DNA of 64,000 nucleotides from positions 186,001-250,000 of the forward strand of contig DATGXK010000010.1 of NCBI GenBank assembly GCA_035299025.1. Direction: 5' to 3'. A program made the translations under genes and the position numbers. Origin of the DNA: Leadbetterella sp035299025. GTDB taxonomy: Bacteria > Bacteroidota > Bacteroidia > Cytophagales > Spirosomataceae. Below the pieces are notes generated by a model. The model made no database searches. It saw only the letters and a list, made by a program, of their open reading frames with translations, and was not told the DNA's origin. Below are positions 19,001 to 25,451 of this stretch, one piece after another. The first letter of the stretch is position 1. Every line of letters starts with the position of its first letter.

Positions 19001-19234
19001 AAATTGCGTCAAATTACGGCAGGTTATGATATATCGAAATTTATTCCTAAAAATACACCTATTCAAGGAGCTAAATTGAGCTTTGTGGCAAACAATGTGT
19101 TGATGCTTAAAAAATGGGTGGATAATATTGATCCTGAGTCATTTGGATATTCTTCGGATAACCTGGTGGGTATGGAGTCTACAGGTCTTCCAACTACTCG
19201 TAGTTTAGGTTTCAACTTAAATGTTAAATTCTAA
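16070..19234 (+). CDS. SusC/RagA family TonB-linked outer membrane transporter
   Basis: A 1054-residue SusC-type transporter. A signal peptide (1-23, ending MAIAQ) is followed by a carboxypeptidase-regulatory domain (about 25-105: ISGKVTGGKDGSTLPGVSVQ), the TonB-box/plug start EEVVVTALGIKKDAK, a plug with IRIRGQSS and the GATAAALYGSRAKDGVI signature, then a beta-barrel ending in SLGFNLNVKF with terminal Phe. It imports bulky ligands in complex with the SusD lipoprotein encoded 27 bp downstream. Associated genes point to a sugar acid or a glycan containing it. The leader CTTTATTCAA (16043-16052) resembles leaders of later genes in this locus. Confidence 0.95.
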   Translation: MKKTLHFILLLAFGTLMSSMAIAQKISGKVTGGKDGSTLPGVSVQVKGTNIGTSTNADGSYSVNANSGSTLVFSYIGFSTKEVKVGNQTIVDVSLDEDVSSLEEVVVTALGIKKDAKKLGYATTTVNAAAITENRSPNFMNTLQGKIAGVNISGLGTGPAGTSKIRIRGQSSISGQNNPLIVVNGVPIDNTNFGTNPGNAAADNSIGVRGGGNTSDGGDGLSSINPDDIESMTVLKGATAAALYGSRAKDGVIMITTKSRGAGKGVGVTYNMNYTNETPLDFTDYQYEYGQGENGVRPQSPNPTSGQWSFGEKFAPGMTQILFDGVSVPYVPQYDRIRKFFRNGQNFTNTVSLSAGGDKGGMNLSFSNMDSKGIVPNNSFNRKTLNLGYSYDLSKKLSFAGNINYSNEYNKNPPNIANQDNSIPTSIYNMANSMPFDLLNEKKYNAAGNEFIYSRFQNRTNPYWVLAEQFQNIRRDRVFGNISAKYNLLPWLFVQGRVGQDYWSRDQDFNNFPTGHASLAAAPAGFVNGTYTQESRRFRETNVDVLLSGNRTFGDFGLDFNVGGNQMYRRSDLNSVLVQDFVVRGLYTVMNGRVKDPIYGLSERAVNSVYGASEFSYKNFLYLNVTARNDWFSTLSKENRSILYPSVSGSFVFSQAFENMPNWLNFGKLRAAYAQVGSDTDVGPYANNLFYGINSNLFPNPAGQAQPVGGSSGTVVPNSNLRPMRTTESEIGLELKTLNNRVSLDMAVYRKITDDQIVSAQISDASGFVTTLINSGSSRNNGLEALLTLVPVKTKDFQWEVNLNGSYNITKVLSLTTDKEGERITVGTHVFNGELRQVVGQEMAQIYGFGFRRNDKGQMILGNNGIPLRTTDLISFGSALPKWVGGINNSFNYKGFSLSALIDFKLGNTMLSGTNFNAVRHGLHKMTLEGRSTNGITAVGVNLNGETNTVKANVQDYWSVVRSQALIEPVIFNGGYWKLRQITAGYDISKFIPKNTPIQGAKLSFVANNVLMLKKWVDNIDPESFGYSSDNLVGMESTGLPTTRSLGFNLNVKF

Positions 19235-19261
19235 ACCCAAACTGATTTTTTATAAATTACA

Positions 19262-20803
19262 ATGAAAATGATAATGAGAAATATAATTAAAAATAAATGG
19301 ACGCTGGTATTAGCTATTGGTATTCTAGGCCTTAGCTCATGCGATAAAGGTTTTGATGAAATGAACATCAATAAAACCGCGGCTACCTCTATTAACCCAG
19401 TTTTTACGCTCAATAATGCCACTCTAAATATGTCTTTTCCAGCTGGAACGGTCATCTATGAAGTGGGTATAGTTCAGCAAATGGTTTCTCCAAACTCAGG
19501 TGTATTGACAGGGGCAAACTTTAACCAGGATAGCCGTGACAATACCCAGGTTAACTGGCAGAGATACTACAGAAACGTGATAAGAAATACGCAAGATGTT
19601 ATAATGAGCACGAAAGATCAAGCCACGCGTAGTAATCTATACAATATGGCTAGAATCCTTCAATCTTATGCATTTATGATCTTGTCAGATACCTATGGAG
19701 ATATACCTTATGCACAGGCTGGTAAAGGCTACTCAGATCAGATAGTACTTCCAAAATATGAGTCTCAGCAAGCTGTTTATTCAGGAATTATCAAAGAGTT
19801 AACCGAGGCATCAGCAGCTTTAGATGCAGCTAAGACGGTCGAAACCGCGGATGTTCTTTATGGTGGAGATGTAGCCAAATGGAAAAAATTCGGGAATTCA
19901 CTTCTACTAAGAGCTGGTATGAGATTAAGCAAAATAGACCCAACTCAGGCCGCACAGGTGGTAGCCAAGGCAGTAAGTGGTGGATTAATTGCTTCCAATG
20001 CCGACAATGCCGTTATCAGACATGATGCCAACTATACCAACGGTGTGGGAGTCATGTTGAATTCTACAGAGGCAGCGAACATTTATCTTGCCGCTCCGTT
20101 TGCTAACTATCTAAAAAACACGAAAGATCCGCGTTTGAAATCTATAGCAGTTCGTTATGTTGGGGCTAAGTCTGGTCCAGAAATGGTTGCTGCGAGAGCA
20201 AATACCGACCCAGCTGTGCAGATAGGAATGCCTTTTGGATATGACAACAGTACCATCTCAGGTCCGGTTAAAGACCTTAGTTTAGCTAGTTTTTATGACT
20301 TCTCACAAGTAGATAGAGCTAGAATGGTGAAAACAACAGCTCCTATGTTTTTGGTTACTTATGCCCAAACTCAGCTTTTGTTGGCTGAAGCCGCACAAAG
20401 AGGTTGGACTACAGGATCAGTTGAAACATACTTTAAAAATGGTGTGAAAGCTCATATGGAACAATTAGCTGCCTACGATGCCAATTCAGCCGTTGCACCA
20501 GCAGCTATTGACGAATATTTCGTAGCCAATCCGTTTGACGCTACAAAGGCTTTGGAGCAAATAAATACCCAGTATTGGGTGGCTTCGTTCTTAAACGGGC
20601 CAGAGACATTTGCTAATTTCAGAAGGAGTGGTTTCCCTGTGCTAACATCGAATCCTTTCCCAGGAAAAGTTATCAAAGGAAACTTTATCAATAGATTGAC
20701 TTATCCAAATTCTGAAATTTCGGTTAATAGTGTAAATGTTAAAGAGGCGATAAGCCGCCAAGGTGCCGATGACCTCGACACCAAGGTATGGTGGGACAAA
20801 TAG
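19262..20803 (+). CDS. SusD/RagB family lipoprotein (SusD-like_2 type)
   Basis: A 513-residue lipoprotein with signal and lipobox LSSC (cysteine about residue 27), then the helical TPR-like SusD fold. Sequences such as YRNVIRNTQDVIMSTKDQA, ARILQSYAFMILSDTYGDIPY and LLLAEAAQRGW place it in the SusD-like_2 branch usually paired with SusC proteins of this size. It caps the SusC barrel on the cell surface and binds the substrate. A strong terminator follows 14 bp after its stop, so SusCD may be transcribed at a higher level than the enzyme genes behind it. Confidence 0.93.
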   Translation: MKMIMRNIIKNKWTLVLAIGILGLSSCDKGFDEMNINKTAATSINPVFTLNNATLNMSFPAGTVIYEVGIVQQMVSPNSGVLTGANFNQDSRDNTQVNWQRYYRNVIRNTQDVIMSTKDQATRSNLYNMARILQSYAFMILSDTYGDIPYAQAGKGYSDQIVLPKYESQQAVYSGIIKELTEASAALDAAKTVETADVLYGGDVAKWKKFGNSLLLRAGMRLSKIDPTQAAQVVAKAVSGGLIASNADNAVIRHDANYTNGVGVMLNSTEAANIYLAAPFANYLKNTKDPRLKSIAVRYVGAKSGPEMVAARANTDPAVQIGMPFGYDNSTISGPVKDLSLASFYDFSQVDRARMVKTTAPMFLVTYAQTQLLLAEAAQRGWTTGSVETYFKNGVKAHMEQLAAYDANSAVAPAAIDEYFVANPFDATKALEQINTQYWVASFLNGPETFANFRRSGFPVLTSNPFPGKVIKGNFINRLTYPNSEISVNSVNVKEAISRQGADDLDTKVWWDK

Positions 20804-20817
20804 TACCCACAGACCAT

Positions 20818-20852
20818 AATCTCTTTGGTATTTTACCAAAGAGATTTTTTTT
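20818..20852 (+). terminator. strong hairpin terminator between SusD and RraA genes
   Basis: AATCTCTTTGGTA (20818-20830) pairs perfectly with TACCAAAGAGATT (20834-20846) across a TTT loop and is followed by a T-run to 20852. It would stop most transcription after SusD, or act as an attenuator for the downstream enzymes. Confidence 0.85.
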
Positions 20853-20862
20853 GACCTAATCT

Positions 20863-20873
20863 TTATTCAACCA
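20863..20873 (+). promoter_or_regulatory. TTATTCAACCA leader motif before RraA gene 1
   Basis: The 11-mer ends 14 nt before the ATG. The same 11-mer precedes the two enolase-superfamily genes, and the SusC leader shares TTATTCAA plus the following TTTAATTA. Confidence 0.5.
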
Positions 20874-20887
20874 TTTAATTAATTTAT

Positions 20888-21817
20888 ATGAAATTGCTTT
20901 TCAAAATTTGTTTTTGGAGTATTTTTCTTTCCTCCGTATCTGTATTTGGTCAAAATATCCAATGGACCAAAGATCAAATGTTAATTTTTACTTCTCAATG
21001 GAAAGGTGAACGTTTCCCCGACGGCCGTCCAAAAGTTTCAGATGATTTGGTAAAACGCCTCGCTAATATTTCGATTGAAGAAGCCTGGGGAACCATGAAA
21101 AACGAAGGTTATAACAACCAATTTGAGGGAGGTTGGCAAATTATACATCCCGATAAAGTACTAGCAGGCAGAGTTTTAACCACCCAGTATATGCCTTCAA
21201 GACCAGATTTGGACAACCCTATAAAAGAAAAAGGCAAAGCTGAAGGCAGATTGGGCTCTCCAAACTCTTGGCCGATAGATTTATTACAAACAGGCGATGT
21301 TTACGTGGCTGACGGTTATGGCAAAATAGTGGACGGAACGCTGATAGGGGACAACCTTGGAAATTCCATTTATGCAAAATCCAAAACTGGAGTTGTATTT
21401 GATGGGGCCATCCGTGACCTTGAAGGCCTAGAAAATATTGATGGATTTGTGGGTTTTATTCGTGGTGCTGACCCTTCTTACATCAAAGAAATGATAATGA
21501 CCTGTATCAATTGCCCGATCAGAATTGGCCGTGTTTCTGTATTTCCAGGAGACTTGGTTTTAGGTAAAAGAGAGGGTGTGATTTTTATACCGGCTCATTT
21601 AGCAGAAAAAGTCATTATCAACTCAGAGTTTATTGCCCTTAGAGATAAATTTGGTATTCAAAGACTCAAGGAAGGAAAATACACCCCGGGCCAGATTGAC
21701 CAAGCGTGGACGCGAGAAATTAAAGACGATTTTTTAAAGTGGATAAACGAAAATCCAAAACTCTTGCCCATGACAAGGGCTGAGCTTGATAAATTTATGA
21801 AAGACCGAAATTGGTAA
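20888..21817 (+). CDS. exported RraA-type aldolase, module 1
   Basis: A 309-residue protein with a Sec signal (1-21, ending SVFGQ) and an RraA/HMG-aldolase fold. D155 and R176-D177 form the D-x20-R-D motif known from 4-hydroxy-4-methyl-2-oxoglutarate/4-carboxy-4-hydroxy-2-oxoadipate aldolases, within IGDNLGNSIYA and GAIRDLEG. The intact motif and export both argue against the RNase E inhibitor role of E. coli RraA. The expected reaction is retro-aldol cleavage of a 4-hydroxy-2-oxoacid to pyruvate and an aldehyde in the periplasm. It shares KGERFPDGRPKVSD and YTPGQID...W with the second copy at 24454-25398, so the two are paralogues. The enolase-superfamily gene follows after 51 bp. Confidence 0.85.
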   Translation: MKLLFKICFWSIFLSSVSVFGQNIQWTKDQMLIFTSQWKGERFPDGRPKVSDDLVKRLANISIEEAWGTMKNEGYNNQFEGGWQIIHPDKVLAGRVLTTQYMPSRPDLDNPIKEKGKAEGRLGSPNSWPIDLLQTGDVYVADGYGKIVDGTLIGDNLGNSIYAKSKTGVVFDGAIRDLEGLENIDGFVGFIRGADPSYIKEMIMTCINCPIRIGRVSVFPGDLVLGKREGVIFIPAHLAEKVIINSEFIALRDKFGIQRLKEGKYTPGQIDQAWTREIKDDFLKWINENPKLLPMTRAELDKFMKDRNW

Positions 21818-21839
21818 AATTGACCAATTAAAAAAGACA

Positions 21840-21850
21840 TTATTCAACCA
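21840..21850 (+). promoter_or_regulatory. TTATTCAACCA leader motif before enolase-superfamily gene 1
   Basis: Exact copy of the 11-mer, ending 18 nt before the ATG at 21869. Confidence 0.5.
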
Positions 21851-21868
21851 AAAAATACAATTACGAGC

Positions 21869-23368
21869 ATGAAAAAGAATTTTTTAGATAGGTTTAAGTT
21901 AAATGGAGAGCTGCCTTTAGGGCCTAGAGAAATCCAAACAGAGAATTTTTCGAAGGAAAACTCCCCAAAAAAGGGTGACAATAGACGTGATTTTTTGAAG
22001 AAATCGGCACTTGGCGGTCTTTCGTTAGGTATGATATTCGATGGCAATCCGGCCAAAGAAGTGGAGTTTCTTACTCAAAAAGTTAGTCGTTCGAGCAATC
22101 CTTCCGACCTTAAAATTACAGATGTCAGAATAGCAGTAGTTACCAAAGCTCCAATGACCTGCCCACTTATCAGGATAGACACCAATCAGGGGATTTCTGG
22201 ATATGGTGAAATTCGTGATGGAGCAAGTGCAAAATACGGTTTGTTCCTCAAAAGTCGATTGCTAGGGAAAAACCCTTGTACACCTGAGATGATTTTCAAG
22301 GAAATAAAGCAATTTGGTAACCATGGAAGAGCAGCCGGAGGTGTTTGTGGAGTTGAAATGGCCCTCATGGATTTGGCCGGAAAGGCTTTCGGAGTTCCAG
22401 CCTACCAAATGTTGGGTGGTAAATACCGCGACCACATCCGTATCTATGGCGATACACCAACTTTACCAGATCCGATAGCTTTTGCTCAGAAAATGAACGA
22501 AAGAAAAAAACTGGGTCTGACTTTCTTGAAGATGGATTTCGGGGTTGAAATGCTTAAAAATCACCCAGGAACCGTAGTCGGTGGTCAGAACATCGACTAC
22601 ACCAGACAATGGGGAAATGCGGGGCCGCAAAAAGGCAATGCCCGCGGATATTCAATGACCAAACACCCTTTTTCTGGTATTCAAATTACAGACAAAGGCA
22701 TTGAAATAATGGCCAATTTTGTAGAAGAAACACGTAAAGTAGTGGGATATGAAATTCCACTTGCTGCTGACCATTTTGGGCATTTCGGGGTAAATACGGC
22801 CATCAGATTGGGAAAAGCCTTAGAAAAGTATCAACTAGCCTGGCTGGAAGACATGATTCCATGGTTTTACACCGATCAATGGAAACAAATTACCGATGCC
22901 TTGGATACACCAACTTTGACAGGGGAAGATATTTTTCTGAAAGAGGAATTTATCAAACTTATTGATAACAAAGCCATTGATATGATCCAGCCAGATTTGG
23001 CGAGTTCGGGTGGATTAATAGAAACCAAAAAAATTGGTGATTACGCCGAGGAGCGAGGCATCCCGATGGCTATGCACTTTGCCGGCACACCAGTTTGCTT
23101 TATGGCAAACATCCACTGTGCGGCTGCCACTGAAAATTTTGTGGCCTTGGAGCATCATAGTTTTGATGTGCCTTGGTGGGAAGATATGGTGACGGGCATA
23201 GACAAACCAATCTACAAAGACGGATTTGTGAAAGTACCCGACACCCCAGGTCTAGGGATAGACCTCAATGAAAAAGTAGTGAAAGAACACCTAGCTACAG
23301 GTGAGCTATACTTTGCACCTACCAATGAGTGGGATAAGGTAGATAGTTGGGATCGTACTTGGAGCTGA
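21869..23368 (+). CDS. Tat-exported mandelate racemase/muconate lactonizing family protein, module 1
   Basis: A 499-residue enolase-superfamily protein. A long n-region precedes the twin-arginine sequence DNRRDFLKKSALGG (R39, R40), so folded export by Tat is likely. The capping domain covers about 80-190. In the barrel, K221 (FLKMD) is the candidate base, metal ligands are D301 (AADHFGHFG), E327 (WLEDMIPW) and E353 (LTGEDIF), D376 is in MIQPDLASSG and H403 in MAMHFAG. These are the residues of acid-sugar dehydratases. An insertion at about 229-275, with Gly-rich segments, makes it longer than the family norm of 380-420. It should remove water from a sugar acid, giving a 2-keto-3-deoxy acid for the neighbouring RraA aldolase. 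Epimerase activity remains possible. Confidence 0.85.
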   Translation: MKKNFLDRFKLNGELPLGPREIQTENFSKENSPKKGDNRRDFLKKSALGGLSLGMIFDGNPAKEVEFLTQKVSRSSNPSDLKITDVRIAVVTKAPMTCPLIRIDTNQGISGYGEIRDGASAKYGLFLKSRLLGKNPCTPEMIFKEIKQFGNHGRAAGGVCGVEMALMDLAGKAFGVPAYQMLGGKYRDHIRIYGDTPTLPDPIAFAQKMNERKKLGLTFLKMDFGVEMLKNHPGTVVGGQNIDYTRQWGNAGPQKGNARGYSMTKHPFSGIQITDKGIEIMANFVEETRKVVGYEIPLAADHFGHFGVNTAIRLGKALEKYQLAWLEDMIPWFYTDQWKQITDALDTPTLTGEDIFLKEEFIKLIDNKAIDMIQPDLASSGGLIETKKIGDYAEERGIPMAMHFAGTPVCFMANIHCAAATENFVALEHHSFDVPWWEDMVTGIDKPIYKDGFVKVPDTPGLGIDLNEKVVKEHLATGELYFAPTNEWDKVDSWDRTWS

Positions 23369-23377
23369 TTTTTTCAA

Positions 23378-23407
23378 AAACGGCAAATTATCTGTAGTTT
23401 GCCGTTT
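23378..23407 (+). terminator. hairpin after module 1
   Basis: AAACGGCAAA (23378-23387) and TTTGCCGTTT (23398-23407) form a 10-bp stem with a 10-nt loop. There is no long T-run behind it, so it may be an RNA processing or stability element rather than a full terminator. Confidence 0.5.
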
Positions 23408-23433
23408 AAATATTCTAATATAAACCTTCTTTA

Positions 23434-24357
23434 ATGAAAAAATACATTTATCCTTTTTCAATAATTCTTATTGTAATTGTCGCCTACAACTTTCCCGATT
23501 ATTTTGTGGAGTATAATGGAGTTAAGTTTAGCAAATTCATTATTCCTATTCTGCAAGTAATCATGCTTGGTATGGGCTCTACCATCACTGAGGAAGACTT
23601 TATGGCTATTGTAAAGACTCCAAAATTAGTGGTGATTGGGCTTGTAGCTCAGTTTATGATTATGCCATTATTGGGTTTTGGACTTACAAAAGTATTTGAT
23701 TTTCCTGTCGAGATAGCCGCTGGATTGGTACTGATAGGTTGTAGTCCGAGTGGATTGGCTTCTAATGTGATGGCCATGTTGGCCAAAGCCAATCTGGCAC
23801 TGTCTATTTGTATTACCACCATGGCAACCCTTTTGGCACCCATTCTCACTCCACTTTTGATGAAGACCTTGGGAGGAGAACTCATCGAAATCAAGTTTCT
23901 GAGTATGGTTTGGGACATGACCAAGATTGTAATTCTACCGGTAGTCCTTGGGGTTTTAGCCAATAGATTCTTTCCGGTTTTGATGGCCAAAATCAAGAAT
24001 ATCTTACCTTATTTTTCTATGGTCGGAATAGGCTTTATTATTATTATAGTGACGGCCAGCGGTCAAAAATCACTCGAAACAGTAGGCGGGCTATTATTAT
24101 TGGCGGTATTTATTCATAATATTGGAGGTTATTTGCTGGGCTATTTTTCAGCCAAATTATTGAAACTGAAGGAAAAGGACGCAAGGGCCATCGCTTTGGA
24201 AGTAGGTATGCAAAATGGAGGCCTTGCTTCTGCTCTTGCCAACGAGATGGGCAAACTGGCTACCGTTGGATTGGCCTCAGCCATTTTTGGACCAATGATG
24301 AATATATCTGGCTCACTACTAGCCAGTTGGTGGGGGACTAAAAAAACTAATGATTAA
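23434..24357 (+). CDS. BASS/SBF family sodium symporter
   Basis: A 307-residue inner membrane protein with about nine or ten hydrophobic helices. The family signature GLVLIGCSPSGLASNVMAMLAKAN and the second half ALEVGMQNGGLASALANEMG correspond to the crossed-helix sodium sites of the bile acid:sodium symporter family. Known relatives move 2-oxoacids: plant BASS2 carries pyruvate and bacterial PanS carries ketopantoate. It sits exactly between the two RraA-enolase modules, so import of pyruvate or another 2-oxoacid made in the periplasm is the favoured role, by inference. It has its own leader after a hairpin. Confidence 0.88.
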   Translation: MKKYIYPFSIILIVIVAYNFPDYFVEYNGVKFSKFIIPILQVIMLGMGSTITEEDFMAIVKTPKLVVIGLVAQFMIMPLLGFGLTKVFDFPVEIAAGLVLIGCSPSGLASNVMAMLAKANLALSICITTMATLLAPILTPLLMKTLGGELIEIKFLSMVWDMTKIVILPVVLGVLANRFFPVLMAKIKNILPYFSMVGIGFIIIIVTASGQKSLETVGGLLLLAVFIHNIGGYLLGYFSAKLLKLKEKDARAIALEVGMQNGGLASALANEMGKLATVGLASAIFGPMMNISGSLLASWWGTKKTND

Positions 24358-24410
24358 CAAAAACGATTAAAAACAATTGCAATTCATAAGTGACTAAAGA
24401 GTAATATATT

Positions 24411-24441
24411 TTTCTTTGTGTCCTTCAGTCTTAGCGGTAAA
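24411..24441 (+). repeat. decayed dispersed repeat before RraA gene 2
   Basis: TTTCTTTGTGTCCTT...TTAGCGGTAAAA shares its end (TTAGCGGTAAA) and general layout with the segment before the response regulator at 4271-4281. A GTG at 24418 inside it is in frame with the RraA gene but not a likely start. Confidence 0.4.
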
Positions 24442-24453
24442 ATCAAAAACATA

Positions 24454-25398
24454 ATGAAAAACAAAATTTTGCTTTTAACAATACTGACTTTTGTGTCTTT
24501 TGTGGGTTTTTCTCAACAGATTTCAAAAGAATATATGCTTCACCTAACCCGCGAATGGAAAGGAGAGCGTTTTCCTGATGGCCGTCCAAAAGTATCAGAT
24601 GCACTTTTACAGCGACTAAAAAAATCAACGCTTGAGGAGGTTTGGGCAGTTTTGCGAAATAAGAATTACAAACACCAGTACGAGGGCAATTGGCAAACCA
24701 TCAACCCTGACTCCGTTCTAGTTGGGCGTGCAGTTACGGCTACATTTACACCTGGCCGACCAGATTTACAAACGGCTATAGACGACAAAGGTCATGAGAA
24801 AGACGGAAGGGTAAAATCACAAAATGCGTGGCCAATCGATCTTTTGGTAAAAGGAGATGTTTATGTGGTGGACCAATTTGATGCTTATGAGGATGGACCA
24901 ACCATAGGTGATAACCTCGGTAATTCCATTTATACCAAAACAGGAAATGGAATTGTCTATAACGGAGCAGTTCGGGATATCAACGGACTAAAAGAGATCG
25001 GTGGATTTACTTCATTTTTTAAATCGTATCATCCAAGTCATCACCTTAATAATGCTGCCACAGCATTGAATACCACCCTGGTGGGAATTAATCAACCTAC
25101 TCGTATAGGCGATGCTACTGTAATGGCTGGTGACGTGGTTTTTGGAAGAGATGGAGGGGTACTTTTTATTCCACCACATCTTGTAGAAGAATGCGTAAAA
25201 GTGTCTGAAATTGTGCGACTTAGAGACATGTTTGGACATCAAAGACTACGTGAACAAAAATATACTCCAGGTCAAATAGACACCAGATGGTCAGATGAAA
25301 TCGAGAGAGATTTTTCGAAATGGCTGAACGATAATAAGTCAAAATTGCCAGTGCCTATGGAGCAAATTCAAGAATTGTTAAAGGGAAGAACTTGGTAA
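24454..25398 (+). CDS. exported RraA-type aldolase, module 2
   Basis: A 314-residue paralogue of the RraA protein at 20888-21817. The ATG at 24454 is chosen because it gives a normal Sec signal (1-21, ending FVGFSQ); an in-frame GTG 36 bp upstream lies in repeat DNA. D153 and R174-D175 complete the D-x20-R-D aldolase motif (IGDNLGNSIYT...GAVRDINGL). Compared with copy 1 the residue two after R-D is different (RDIN against RDLE) and there is a small insertion SYHPSHHLNNAATALN near 200-215, so the substrates may differ. The gene precedes the second enolase-superfamily gene by 53 bp, repeating the module order. Confidence 0.85.
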   Translation: MKNKILLLTILTFVSFVGFSQQISKEYMLHLTREWKGERFPDGRPKVSDALLQRLKKSTLEEVWAVLRNKNYKHQYEGNWQTINPDSVLVGRAVTATFTPGRPDLQTAIDDKGHEKDGRVKSQNAWPIDLLVKGDVYVVDQFDAYEDGPTIGDNLGNSIYTKTGNGIVYNGAVRDINGLKEIGGFTSFFKSYHPSHHLNNAATALNTTLVGINQPTRIGDATVMAGDVVFGRDGGVLFIPPHLVEECVKVSEIVRLRDMFGHQRLREQKYTPGQIDTRWSDEIERDFSKWLNDNKSKLPVPMEQIQELLKGRTW

Positions 25399-25426
25399 TT
25401 AGTTTTTCCTTATAGCACCAAATTAT

Positions 25427-25437
25427 TTATTCAACCA
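25427..25437 (+). promoter_or_regulatory. TTATTCAACCA leader motif before enolase-superfamily gene 2
   Basis: Exact copy of the 11-mer, ending 14 nt before the ATG at 25452, the same spacing as before RraA gene 1. Confidence 0.5.
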
Positions 25438-25451
25438 AAAAAAATATTAAA

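Noticed and set aside
20888..21817. RraA as regulator of RNase E
   Set aside because: The protein has a Sec signal and the aldolase motif, so it cannot act on a cytoplasmic ribonuclease.
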